Source: Rhodospirillales bacterium
GTDB lineage: Bacteria; Pseudomonadota; Alphaproteobacteria; CACIAM-22H2
Reading direction: 5' to 3'
Assembly: GCA_016794025.1 (NCBI GenBank)
Contig: JAEUKX010000031.1
Span: 62,001-126,000 of the forward strand
DNA length: 64,000 bases
The notes beneath the pieces are model-generated. The model had not been told where the DNA came from. It saw nothing but the letters and a program-made list of their open reading frames with translations, and ran no database searches. Below are positions 52,399 to 60,699 of the stretch, one piece after another; position 1 is the first letter of the stretch, and every line of letters starts with the position of its first letter. The position numbers and the translations under genes are program-made.

Positions 52399-52953
52399 AT
52401 GCCGAATTCCGTCGCCCGCTTCGTGCTTGCAGCCTTCCTGGCCGGCATGTGTTTGTCTGCAGCGGCACAGACCCAGTCCGCGCCCGCGCGCGCCGACATT
52501 GACGGCGAGTTCGCCTGCGGCGGCGAGGCGCGCGATGCGCCTTGTGCGGTCGCGCTGTTCTTCGCCTGCGCGGCTCGACAGACCGAGGACGCATGCGCCA
52601 CGGTCGGCCTCGTCGAGATCCCCAAGCTTGTCGACCGGCCGCAGTCGATCGAGTACGCGATCGACCGGACAAGCACGATCCGGCCCGAGGATGTGACCGA
52701 CGAGCTCAGGCATCTCTCCTGGTTCCGTCCCGGCTTCTTGCTTGTCGAGGCGCAGGCCCGGCGCTGCCCGGCCGCCGGCACATGCGCGGACGAGGAGTGG
52801 GCCGACTGGCAGATCTATCTGCGGCACGAGGATGGGCGGTTCTTCGTCGTCTACTGGCGCGGCGACAGCGAGCCGGAGACGCCGCCCGATATTCCCGACG
52901 CGTTCATGGCGGCCCCCACCCAACCCCCGGCCGACCCCGAGACACCACGCTAA
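52399..52953 (+). CDS. Secreted cysteine-rich protein of unknown function
   Basis: A 184-residue protein with a signal peptide (ARFVLAAFLAGMCLSAAAQ). The mature part has about six cysteines (FACGGEARDAPCAVALFFAC, EDACATVG, RRCPAAGTCADEE), probably in disulfides, and ends in a Pro-rich tail. I do not recognise the family. It lies between the gcrA terminator and the ECF sigma gene, with about 170 bases of non-coding DNA after it that contain only a short TGTGGC/GCCACA inverted repeat. Confidence 0.7.
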   Translation: MPNSVARFVLAAFLAGMCLSAAAQTQSAPARADIDGEFACGGEARDAPCAVALFFACAARQTEDACATVGLVEIPKLVDRPQSIEYAIDRTSTIRPEDVTDELRHLSWFRPGFLLVEAQARRCPAAGTCADEEWADWQIYLRHEDGRFFVVYWRGDSEPETPPDIPDAFMAAPTQPPADPETPR

Positions 52954-53124
52954 GATCAGGCGCTGGCTCGACTTTCCGTATGGCTTGGAGTTAGCTTCGG
53001 CAGGCTCAGCCGCACCCGTTGTGGCTGATCTGCCACAGTCCCGAGAGGATGAATTGACCCTGCCGAATAATCCCGAAAGGCCGCCGTTGTCCCTGTGTCG
53101 AGCGGCATCAGGCCGGGGTGCGTC

Positions 53125-53661
53125 GTGAACGAGGACACGCTCCGCCAGATCCGCGAGGAAATGGTTGCCCTGCTGCCGCGACTCCGGCGCTTTGCGCGCG
53201 GGCTCGCGGGAGCGCCCGACCAGGCCGACGATCTGGTTCAGGCCGCGTGCGAACGCGCGCTGACCCGGATCGACCAGTACCAGCCGGGAACCCGTCTGGA
53301 CAGCTGGATGTTCCGCATCGTCCAGACGATCTGGCTCGATGACAGGCGCGCCAGCAAGGTGCGCACCGGCGAAGGCCGGATCGACGCGGAACTGGCCGGG
53401 GACGAGCTCGCTTTCGACGGCGGGCGCGGGATCGAAGCGCACATGACCTACGAGGCCGTGCGCGCGGCGATGGCAAAACTGCCGGAGGAACAGCGCGCCG
53501 TGCTGACGCTCGTCTGCGTGGAAGGCCAGAGCTACAAGGAGGCCGCAGCCGCACTGGAGATACCCATCGGCACGGTAATGAGCCGGCTCGCGCGCGCGCG
53601 CACCGCACTTGCGCGCATGCTCGGCGAAACGGGCACTTCGCTCGCCTCGCCGGCGGAATAG
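53125..53661 (+). CDS. ECF-type RNA polymerase sigma factor
   Basis: A 178-residue sigma factor with region 2 (APDQADDLVQAACERALTRI, then LDSWMFRIVQTIWLDDRR) and region 4 (LPEEQRAVLTLVCVEGQSY, then EAAAALEIPIGTVMSRLARA). I use the GTG at 53125, which has GGGGTG upstream; an in-frame GTG at 53095 lacks a ribosome-binding site. The next gene, 14 bases downstream, is a membrane anti-sigma factor, so this is a self-contained sigma/anti-sigma pair that responds to an envelope signal. Confidence 0.93.
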   Translation: MNEDTLRQIREEMVALLPRLRRFARGLAGAPDQADDLVQAACERALTRIDQYQPGTRLDSWMFRIVQTIWLDDRRASKVRTGEGRIDAELAGDELAFDGGRGIEAHMTYEAVRAAMAKLPEEQRAVLTLVCVEGQSYKEAAAALEIPIGTVMSRLARARTALARMLGETGTSLASPAE

Positions 53662-53675
53662 GGAACGGATAGGTT

Positions 53676-54716
53676 ATGGAACGCCGCTTCGACGACGAGA
53701 CACTGATGCGCTACGCCGACGGCACCGCCGCGGCGGAAGACGCCCGTGCGCTCGAAGCGGCGCTGCCTGCCGACGCTTTGCTTGCCGCGCGCGTGGCGAT
53801 GTTCCGCCGTACGGCCGAACTTGCGCGCGCGGCACTGAACGAGGTGCTGCATGAGCCCGTGCCGCAGCGCCTTGTCGACGCCATCGCGAACGCGCCGGTC
53901 GCGTATTTCGACGACGAGACGCTGATGGCCTACGCCGACGGCGCGCTCGACGCGGCAACCGGCGCGCGCGTCGCCAGGGCCGCCCGCACCGATGCGCGCA
54001 TCGCACGCCGGATCGAGGCGTTCCGCCGCACGGCGGCACTCGCGCGCGCCGCCTTTGCACCCGTCGTCGACGAACCGGTGCCCGAACGCCTGATCGCGGC
54101 GATACGCGCCGCACCGGCCGGGAATGTCGTCCACTTTCCCGCCCGCCGCGGCATCTTCCGCAAGCCGCTTGCCACCGCCGTCGCGGCCTGCGTGGCGCTG
54201 CTTGTCGTGCTCGGCGCCGGCGGCATCTTCACCGGCCGCATCCAGCCGCAGATCGGCGGGCTCGAGCTGGCCTCGACCGACCGCTGGCTCGACAACGTCG
54301 CCGGCTTCTACAACCTCGCCGAGGCGACGCAGGCGAGCGAAGGGCGCCTGCTGGTCGACTTCTCGGCCGACGACATGGGCGAGCTCGGCAAGTGGTTTGG
54401 CGCGAAGCTCAACCGCAACCTCGCGATCCCCGACCTCTCCCAGCAGGGCTTCGCGCTGCAGGGCGGGCGCATGCTCATCGTCGGCGGAAAGCCGGCCGCC
54501 CAGCTTCTCTACAAGAACGACGCGAACGAAGTGGTCGGCCTCGTGATCGCGTTCTCGGCGCGCCACGAGCAGGGCCCGCGCATCGATCGCCGCCAGGGCG
54601 TCAACGTCGTCCACTGGCATCGCGACGGCTACGCCTACGCGTTCGCGGGCAAGATCGACGGGCAGCGCCTGCGCGCGCTCGCCGACCGCGCCTGGGCCGA
54701 TCTCGAAGCGATCTGA
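53676..54716 (+). CDS. Membrane anti-sigma factor with duplicated N-terminal domain
   Basis: A 346-residue protein. Residues 5-74 and 78-147 are a gapless tandem repeat with an exact 73-residue offset; both start FDDETLM.YADG and share FRRTA.LARAA and EPVP.RL. By hand count 38 of 70 positions are identical. The repeats are cytoplasmic, then a membrane helix (about 165-185, LATAVAACVALLVVLGAGG) leads to a periplasmic domain of about 150 residues. Neither repeat has the HxxxCxxC zinc motif. It should hold the upstream ECF sigma factor at the membrane. Two sigma-binding modules in one chain is unusual. Confidence 0.85.
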   Translation: MERRFDDETLMRYADGTAAAEDARALEAALPADALLAARVAMFRRTAELARAALNEVLHEPVPQRLVDAIANAPVAYFDDETLMAYADGALDAATGARVARAARTDARIARRIEAFRRTAALARAAFAPVVDEPVPERLIAAIRAAPAGNVVHFPARRGIFRKPLATAVAACVALLVVLGAGGIFTGRIQPQIGGLELASTDRWLDNVAGFYNLAEATQASEGRLLVDFSADDMGELGKWFGAKLNRNLAIPDLSQQGFALQGGRMLIVGGKPAAQLLYKNDANEVVGLVIAFSARHEQGPRIDRRQGVNVVHWHRDGYAYAFAGKIDGQRLRALADRAWADLEAI

Positions 54717-54722
54717 CCGGCC

Positions 54723-55604
54723 TCAGAAGCCCGCAACGTCCGACGGATCGCCGGCCCGACGCTCGATCGCCGACTTGAGCTTGGCGAGCGCGCGATGCTC
54801 GATCTGACGCACGCGCTCCTTCGATATTCCAAGGCGGACGCCCAGCGCTTCAAGCGTCGTCGCATCCTCGCTCAGGCGCCGCGCGCGTATGACCACCCGT
54901 TCCCGCGCGTCGAGATCGCCGAGAGCGGCGCGCACGATCCTTGTCCGGATCCGAGCATCATGCAGCGCCATTGTCGCGGCCTCGGGATCCGGGCGCTCGT
55001 CCACGAGGCTGTCGTGCCAGTCGCCGTCCCCGTCCTCGCCTGCCGGCGCGTCGAGGGACCGGTCGCCGGCCGCCAGTCGCCCCTCCATCTCCTCGACATC
55101 CGCAAGATTCACGCGCATCAGCCGCGCGATCTCGGCGCGTTGGGCATCGCTCATGCGCTCGGCCGACGGATCGTCGAGGCGCGCGCGCAGGCGGCGCAGG
55201 TTGAAGAACAGCGCCTTGTGTGCCGAGGTCGTTCCCGTCCGGACGATCGACCAGTTGCGCAGCACGAAATCCTGGATCGCCGCGCGGATCCACCATTTGG
55301 CATAGGTGGCAAAGCGTACGTCGCGTGCAGGCTCGAAGCGCTGTGCTGCCTGAAGAAGGCCGATCTGTCCTTCCTGGATGAGATCGCCAACCGGAAGGCC
55401 ATAGTGCCGGAAGCGAAGCGCCATCGACACGACGAGGCGGCCATACGCCCCGACAAGCTCGGCAAGTGCGGTCTGGTCGCCAAGATCCCGCCAGCGCCGG
55501 GCCAGATCCTGCTCGCGCTCGCGCGCAAGCAGCGGTGCCTTCATCGCCCGCCGGATGACGAGTGAATTTGCGCGCTGCGTGTACTGATCGTCGAGATAGG
55601 CCAT
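54723..55604 (-). CDS. rpoH: RNA polymerase sigma-32 (heat-shock) factor
   Basis: A 293-residue RpoH. The start at 55604 follows GGGAG. Markers are region 2 (AYGRLVVSMALRFRHYGLPV, GDLIQEGQIGLLQAAQRF, TYAKWWIRAAIQDFVLRNWS) and the RpoH box KALFFNLRRL, with region 4 LEALGVRLGISKERVRQIEH. It directs transcription of chaperone and protease genes. Its ribosome-binding site is partly buried in a predicted hairpin (55613-55634). Confidence 0.95.
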   Translation of the reverse strand: MAYLDDQYTQRANSLVIRRAMKAPLLAREREQDLARRWRDLGDQTALAELVGAYGRLVVSMALRFRHYGLPVGDLIQEGQIGLLQAAQRFEPARDVRFATYAKWWIRAAIQDFVLRNWSIVRTGTTSAHKALFFNLRRLRARLDDPSAERMSDAQRAEIARLMRVNLADVEEMEGRLAAGDRSLDAPAGEDGDGDWHDSLVDERPDPEAATMALHDARIRTRIVRAALGDLDARERVVIRARRLSEDATTLEALGVRLGISKERVRQIEHRALAKLKSAIERRAGDPSDVAGF

Positions 55605-55612
55605 GCCGTGCT

Positions 55613-55634
55613 CCCGCGTAGCTTTACGCGCGGG
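55613..55634 (-). promoter_or_regulatory. Hairpin overlapping the rpoH ribosome-binding site
   Basis: On the minus strand CCCGCGCGTA, AAGC and TACGCGGG form an 8-bp stem with a 2-base bulge. The right arm's GGG is the start of the GGGAG Shine-Dalgarno sequence, six bases before the ATG. It could modulate rpoH translation, for example with temperature. Confidence 0.45.
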
Positions 55635-55647
55635 CCCACGGGCCGGA

Positions 55648-56475
55648 TCACCCGGCGTCGAGAATTTCGAGGATCTCGCCGTCGGGACCGAGGCTTGCGG
55701 CGAGCAGGGTGCCGCCGGAACCGCAGCCGCCATCGACGGTAAGCGTATACATGCCCGCGGTGGCGCCGGCATGTGCGGGCGAATAGCCGCGCACCACACG
55801 CGCATGCCCTTCGAACGGGGCAGAGATCGCGTCGAAGCCGCGCGAACCCCACCACAGCGCATCGCCCTGCGCGGCAAGCGGCCGCTCGGGATCAAGGCCG
55901 GCGCTGACGAAAAGAAGCCTGCCCCGGTCGTCAAATGCCGCCCGGCGCAGCGCAAGCGTCACTTCGCGATGGCCCGGCCGCGCATCCAGTCCGCGACGCA
56001 GTCCGCCCGTCCATCGCGCGAGCGCGGTTGCCCCTTCGCGCGCGGCCGCAAGACCAAGCTTCGGGTCGCCGCCATAGGCCGCGATGGTGGCGCCAAGGCC
56101 CTGCCCCAGCATCCAGCCAAGCACCTCGCCCGGATTGACCGCGAAATGGAGCTGGAGGCACTTCTGCCACATCTCCTCCTGCTGGCCGCGCAGGAAGACG
56201 ACGTCGGCGGCAAAGAAGCCGGGTTCGGCGATCGTCTCGCGTCGGAAGCGCACGATCTCGTCGACCGCCGCGCCAACCTCGTTCCCGCGGCCCAGCCAGT
56301 TCCCCAGATAGACGATGCGATCGCCCGGCTCGCGGCGCTCGGCAATGGCGGCATGCAGGCGGGCAAGGGCCGCTGCCTCGCCGTGAATGGCCGAAATCGC
56401 CCAGACGCGCCGGCAGCGACGCAGGATCGCGAAGCGCTCGCTCTTGGCCGGGCCTGAAGCCGCGTTGGTCGTCAT
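55648..56475 (-). CDS. PPP-family phosphatase-like protein with degenerate active site
   Basis: A 275-residue protein with the overall layout of calcineurin-like protein phosphatases (PPP). The metal-binding motifs are changed: GDIHG reads SAIHG (residues 28-32), GDxVDRG reads GNWLGRG (58-64), GNHE reads GQQEE (97-101), and the late GH motif reads GY. The C-terminal TVDGGCGSGGTLLAA keeps the family shape. At least three metal ligands are lost, so phosphatase activity is unlikely. It lies between carD and rpoH on the same strand, 43 bases before rpoH. A binding or regulatory role is possible. Confidence 0.75.
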   Translation of the reverse strand: MTTNAASGPAKSERFAILRRCRRVWAISAIHGEAAALARLHAAIAERREPGDRIVYLGNWLGRGNEVGAAVDEIVRFRRETIAEPGFFAADVVFLRGQQEEMWQKCLQLHFAVNPGEVLGWMLGQGLGATIAAYGGDPKLGLAAAREGATALARWTGGLRRGLDARPGHREVTLALRRAAFDDRGRLLFVSAGLDPERPLAAQGDALWWGSRGFDAISAPFEGHARVVRGYSPAHAGATAGMYTLTVDGGCGSGGTLLAASLGPDGEILEILDAG

Positions 56476-56533
56476 TCCGGCCGCACGTTATCTTGCGCGC
56501 CCGCGTCGGCCCAAACGAAAAAGCCCCGAACGA

Positions 56534-56563
56534 AAAACCCCGCCGGTCGCCCGGCGGGGTTTT
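56534..56563 (-). terminator. Rho-independent terminator of carD
   Basis: AAAACCCCGCCGG (56551-56563 on the minus strand), a 4-base loop and CCGGCGGGGTTTT (56534-56546) form a 13-bp stem, followed by further T residues and TCG. It lies 30 bases after the carD stop and would separate carD from the phosphatase-like gene. Confidence 0.9.
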
Positions 56564-56592
56564 CGCATCTGCCCGGCCGGCGGCCGAGAACT

Positions 56593-57117
56593 TCAGGCGG
56601 CCTTCAGCATCGCCTCGAGACGCTGGACGGCGGTCTCTTCCGAGATCTTCTCGACGGCTGCGAATTCGCGCACCAGACGGTCGAGGGCAGCCTGGTACAT
56701 CTGCCGCTCGCTGAACGACTGGTCGGGCTGGCCGGCGTTGCGGTGCAGGTCGCGCACGACCTCCGCAATCGCCTTCGGATCGCCCGAGTTGATCTTTGCC
56801 TCGTATTCCTGCGCCCGGCGGCTCCACATCGTGCGGCGGATGCGCGCACGCGCCTTGAGCGTGGCAAGCGCGTTCTGCATTTCCTTCTTCGTGCACAGCC
56901 GGCGCAGGCCAGAAGTCTTGGCCTTCATCATCGGCACGCGCAGGGTCATGCGGTCCTTGTCGAACTGGATGACGAAAAGGCGCAGCTTCGTCCCGGCGAT
57001 CTCCTGCGTCTCGAGACCCGTGATCTTGCCCACGCCATGCGTCGGATAAACAACGTGGTCGCCAACCGCAAAGCCCAGATCGTCCGTTTCGCGCACCGTC
57101 GTCTTGCGTAGCGTCAT
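56593..57117 (-). CDS. carD: CarD/CdnL-family RNA polymerase-binding regulator
   Basis: A 174-residue protein with an N-terminal RNA-polymerase-interaction (Tudor-like) domain (GFAVGDHVVYPTHGVGKITG; FVIQFDKDRMTLRVP) and a helical C-terminal DNA-binding domain (TMWSRRAQEYEAKINSGD; SFSERQMYQAALDRLVREFA). CdnL stabilises open complexes at rRNA and housekeeping promoters. It is essential or nearly so in alphaproteobacteria. The 380-base region upstream carries a 9-bp perfect inverted repeat. Confidence 0.95.
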   Translation of the reverse strand: MTLRKTTVRETDDLGFAVGDHVVYPTHGVGKITGLETQEIAGTKLRLFVIQFDKDRMTLRVPMMKAKTSGLRRLCTKKEMQNALATLKARARIRRTMWSRRAQEYEAKINSGDPKAIAEVVRDLHRNAGQPDQSFSERQMYQAALDRLVREFAAVEKISEETAVQRLEAMLKAA

Positions 57118-57497
57118 GGAAATGCTGCTCCTCTGGAAAACCCGTCCGTCCCGACCGAACCTGTCGTCGCCCGTCTGTCTGCCGCCCTGCCCGCCGCCCC
57201 ATCCGGGTCATCGAGCCGAAAAATCTCCCGTTCCGGCGAGCCGTTTTCGCTCGCCGAAGCCGTCGCCGGATCCTGCAACTATTTGAAATAGTTGCTAGAT
57301 CGGTCTGTTATGAAGCGGGCGCAAGGCCCGAATCAGCCCCTTCCGGGGCAAAACCGGGGTGCGACGTAATTGCCACACCCCGACAAGAAATAAGCTATCA
57401 CAAAAATGGTCAAAAAGCACGCGTTACCCGCGCGTTTTCCGCACGGCTCCGTGTCCTTTTACCAGATTCAGATCTCTTTTGGCCGTCCGGATAGGAT
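57118..57497. other. Intergenic region between fdxA and carD
   Basis: About 380 bases without a gene that I can support. It is richer in A and T than its surroundings, holds the carD promoter and leader, and contains the palindrome at 57275-57295. There is also a C-rich stretch with CCGGGGCAAAACCGGGG near 57343. No tRNA, small ORF or terminator was seen. Confidence 0.6.
57275..57295. promoter_or_regulatory. Perfect inverted repeat upstream of carD
   Basis: GCAACTATT (57275-57283), TGA, AATAGTTGC (57287-57295) is a 9-bp perfect palindrome in an otherwise GC-rich area, about 160-180 bases upstream of the carD start. It may be an operator or a leader hairpin. Confidence 0.5.
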
Positions 57498-57839
57498 TTA
57501 TGGATTACCCGAGCCCGGCTTGGGAGAAAAATGCTTCTCGTGCTTTCCGGCGACACCCTTCCAGCTGTCGGCGTCGGCAGGTGCATCCTTCTTGCGGGTC
57601 AGATTCGGCCACTGGGCAGCGAATTCGTTGTTCATCTCCGCCCACTTGGCGGCCTTGGGATCGGTATCCGGGACAATCGCCTCGGCCGGGCATTCGGGCT
57701 CGCACACACCGCAGTCGATGCATTCCTCGGCCTTGATGACGAGCATATTCTCGCCTTCGTAGAAGCAGTCGACCGGGCACACCTCGACACAGTCGGTGTA
57801 CTTGCACTTGATGCAGGCTTCGGTGACGACGTAGGTCAT
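57498..57839 (-). CDS. fdxA: 7Fe ferredoxin
   Basis: A 113-residue ferredoxin with one 3Fe-4S and one 4Fe-4S centre, as in Azotobacter FdxA. Cysteines 9, 17 and 50 fit the 3Fe cluster, and 21, 40, 43 and 46 the 4Fe cluster ([26 protein letters not shown]). The long C-terminal tail ([18 protein letters not shown]) is normal for this type. The ATG at 57839 has AGAGAG upstream. It follows the S4/helicase pair, as in many alphaproteobacteria. Confidence 0.97.
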   Translation of the reverse strand: MTYVVTEACIKCKYTDCVEVCPVDCFYEGENMLVIKAEECIDCGVCEPECPAEAIVPDTDPKAAKWAEMNNEFAAQWPNLTRKKDAPADADSWKGVAGKHEKHFSPKPGSGNP

Positions 57840-57928
57840 CTTGCGCTCTCTTCGCGGGGCGGAATGGCGAAATCGGGAGGTCCGGTAGCACACGCGAGGC
57901 GCCGCGGGCAACCCCGCGCGCGCAAGGG

Positions 57929-58210
57929 TCAAACCGGATCGTAGAGATCGCGCCAAAGGCGGCGCGCGGCGGCTGCGTCACCGCGTCGCGGGGCAATCCC
58001 GGTCACCTCGACCGTGCGCAGCCGGCTTCCGGCCACGAAGGTCAGCACATCGCCCGCCCGCACCTGGTCGCCCTTGTCGAGCACGCGGCCCCGCGCGCGG
58101 ATCTGGCCTGCCGAAAGCGCGGCCTGCGCCAGCGCGCGTGTCCGGTAGAAGCGCGCGACCCACAGCCACATGTCGACGCGCTGGCGCGCAGCCGCCTCGG
58201 GCGTGGTCAC
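57929..58210 (-). CDS. S4-domain RNA-binding protein, HslR-like
   Basis: A 93-residue protein made of an S4 domain ([40 protein letters not shown]). HslR/Hsp15 binds stalled 50S subunits that carry a tRNA-linked nascent chain. The GTG at 58210 overlaps the stop of the helicase gene as GTGA, so its translation depends on that of the helicase. Confidence 0.9.
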   Translation of the reverse strand: MTTPEAAARQRVDMWLWVARFYRTRALAQAALSAGQIRARGRVLDKGDQVRAGDVLTFVAGSRLRTVEVTGIAPRRGDAAAARRLWRDLYDPV

Positions 58211-60657
58211 GGCTTCTTGAGCGGTGCAAGCACGGCGAAGGGCGAGTGCATGTCGGCGGGTGGCGCCGTGCGCGCGGCCTTCGGCTTCTTCGCGATGAAC
58301 CGCCCGCCGGCCGCCGGATCGCGAAGCATGCGATAGCCCAGATCGGCGACGACCGAGGGCAGCACCGCCGCCTCGCAGTCCACGAGCCGCGCCCAGCCGG
58401 GCTCGAGCGCGAACGCGCCCCCGCGCGCGGCGACGGCAACGGCAAGCGACAGCTTCTCGAGCCGGTCGGCGCGAATGGCCAGCGGACCGGCCGGCAGGTA
58501 GAGACAGGCCTGCAGCAGTCCCGCCGCATGCGCATCGCGCCGGAAGCTGATGCGGCCTATCGGCGGCCCCTCGATTGCCGAGCCGGCATGGACCGTCCAT
58601 AGCAATGCCCGCAGCTTCGTCGAGCCATGATCCTTCAGCGCCGGCACGAAGGCGCCATAGGCGCCGACGCGCACGCCGGCGCGCCCCAGTGCCCCCAGCG
58701 TCGACCTGTCGAACATCTCGGGCGCGATGGTCATCGCAGCCGCCGGTACCGCGCCGAGGGCCGCCACAAGCTCGAACGCAAGGCCGCGTGCGGCGGGCGG
58801 CAGATCGTCACTCTCGATCCGGAAGAGCGGGGCCAGACGCGCGCGCAGCGTCGCGCCAAGCCAGTCGCCCAGCCGGCGCATCACCGCCTGGCGATGCGCC
58901 GGCTCCAGCAGATCGCTACGCCCGAGCGCGATTTCGGGCGAAACGGCGCGCGCACCGGCAGCAAGCCGTGCGACCCCGTGCCCGTTCCACAGGATGCGTC
59001 CGTCCGCCGCCAGATCGAACGCGCCGTCGGGATCGTCGACGAGCCGCGCCACACGCACGCCGATGTCGCGCCGCAGCGCGCGGTTGGCGGCCGCGCGCAC
59101 GGCCGGCGCGCCCGCTTCGAGCGTCGGGTCGGCGCGGAACTCGAATCCGTCGAGCCGGCCGGCATGGATGCCTTCCACACGCACCTCGCCGTCGGCGGCA
59201 ACCGAAGCCAGAAGGTCGCTGCCATCGGCAAGCTTGCGCACGATGACCGCATTGCGCCGGTCGACGAAACGCTGGGTCAGCCGCTCGTGCAGCGCATCGG
59301 AAAGCCTGTCTTCGACGGCGCGCGCCTTCGCCTGATGCGTCGCGGCGTCCGCCAGCCAGTCCGCACGGTGCGAAACGTAGGTCCATGTCCGGATCGCCGC
59401 GATCTTCTGCAGGAGCCGGTCGATATCGCCCTCCGGATCGTCGAGACGCGCGATCGCCTTCGCAACCCAGTCGTCCGGCAACCTGCCGTCGCGCGCGGCC
59501 AGATGGCCGAAGATCGTGCCCAGCAGCTTGGTGTGCTGGTCGGACATCTGCTTGCGGAAATCGGGGATGCGCGCGACCTCCCACAGCAGCGCCACGCGGC
59601 CCTTCGCCTTTTCGCGCAATTCGCCGTCGCGCGCGAGATGCTGGAGGGCCAGATGGTCGTCGGCATCGCGCACCCGCACCAGTTCGCCCGAGGGCGCGCG
59701 TGCGTCGAGCGAGGCGAGCAGCCCGTCGAGCGTGCGGAAATCCAGATCCGAGTTCCGCCAATAGGCATGGTTGAGCGCCGGGTACCGGTGCTCTTCGATC
59801 GCGGCAATGGCATCGGGGTCCAGCCCGCCGATGTCGGCCGTCGTGCCGAACGTGCCGTTCGACATGTTGCGCCCCGCGCGCCCGGCGATCTGGCCAAGTT
59901 CGGCCGCGGCCAGCCTGCGCATGCCGCGGCCGTCAAACTTGGCGAGTGCCGCGAAGGCGACATGGTCGATATCCATGTTGAGGCCCATGCCGATGGCATC
60001 GGTCGCCACGAGATAGTCGACGTCGCCCGACTGGTACATCTCGACCTGGGCATTGCGCGTCCGGGGGGACAGCGCGCCGAACACCAGTGCGGCCCCGCCG
60101 CGCTGGCGGCGCACAAGCTCGGCGATCTCGTAGACCTCGGCGGCCGAGAACGCCACCACGGCCGACCGGCGCGGCAGGCGCGTGATCTTGCGGGGCCCCG
60201 CGTAGGTGAGCGTCGAAAGGCGCGGACGCACGACGAACTCCGCCTCGGGAACCAGCCGGCGGATGAGGCCGCGCGCGCTCTCGGCCCCCATGAACATCGT
60301 CTCGTTCCGCCCGCGGGCGTTGAGCAGCCGGTCGGTGAAGACGTGGCCGCGCTCGCGGTCGGCGACCATCTGGATCTCGTCGACCGCAAGGAAGCCGACC
60401 TCGCGATCCATCGGCATCGCCTCGACGGTACACACGAACCAGCGCGCGGCCGGCGGCACGATGCGTTCCTCGCCGGTGACGAGTGCCACCTGACCCGCGC
60501 CCTTGGCGGCGGCGATGCGCTCGTAGTTCTCGCGCGCAAGCAGGCGCAGCGGGAAACCGATCATGCCCGTGCGGTGGCCGAGCATGCGCTCCACGGCAAG
60601 GAACGTCTTGCCGGTGTTCGTGGGCCCGAGAACCGCGGTGATCTTCGAATCGCCCAT
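58207..60657 (-). CDS. SUV3-like DEAD/DEAH-box RNA helicase
   Basis: An 816-residue helicase. Motif I is GPTNTGKTFLA, motif II is AVDEIQM (DEIQ instead of DEAD), and later motifs include VFGALSPRTRNAQVEMYQSG, VATDAIGMGLNMDIDHV and QIAGRAGRNMSNG, as in mitochondrial Suv3 and its alphaproteobacterial homologues. The long C-terminal part (about residues 450-816) is a family-specific region with no named catalytic site. The start at 60657 was chosen because the upstream frame runs antisense to a metallophosphoesterase gene. The helicase, S4 protein and fdxA probably form an RNA-metabolism locus. Confidence 0.93.
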   Translation of the reverse strand: MGDSKITAVLGPTNTGKTFLAVERMLGHRTGMIGFPLRLLARENYERIAAAKGAGQVALVTGEERIVPPAARWFVCTVEAMPMDREVGFLAVDEIQMVADRERGHVFTDRLLNARGRNETMFMGAESARGLIRRLVPEAEFVVRPRLSTLTYAGPRKITRLPRRSAVVAFSAAEVYEIAELVRRQRGGAALVFGALSPRTRNAQVEMYQSGDVDYLVATDAIGMGLNMDIDHVAFAALAKFDGRGMRRLAAAELGQIAGRAGRNMSNGTFGTTADIGGLDPDAIAAIEEHRYPALNHAYWRNSDLDFRTLDGLLASLDARAPSGELVRVRDADDHLALQHLARDGELREKAKGRVALLWEVARIPDFRKQMSDQHTKLLGTIFGHLAARDGRLPDDWVAKAIARLDDPEGDIDRLLQKIAAIRTWTYVSHRADWLADAATHQAKARAVEDRLSDALHERLTQRFVDRRNAVIVRKLADGSDLLASVAADGEVRVEGIHAGRLDGFEFRADPTLEAGAPAVRAAANRALRRDIGVRVARLVDDPDGAFDLAADGRILWNGHGVARLAAGARAVSPEIALGRSDLLEPAHRQAVMRRLGDWLGATLRARLAPLFRIESDDLPPAARGLAFELVAALGAVPAAAMTIAPEMFDRSTLGALGRAGVRVGAYGAFVPALKDHGSTKLRALLWTVHAGSAIEGPPIGRISFRRDAHAAGLLQACLYLPAGPLAIRADRLEKLSLAVAVAARGGAFALEPGWARLVDCEAAVLPSVVADLGYRMLRDPAAGGRFIAKKPKAARTAPPADMHSPFAVLAPLKKP

Positions 60658-60699
60658 CCTGCCCTTGACTCTCGGCCCTCGGCCGGGCGAATTCAAGCC

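Noticed and set aside
53676-54716. Zinc-binding anti-sigma (ZAS) type
   Set aside because: Neither N-terminal repeat contains HxxxCxxC.
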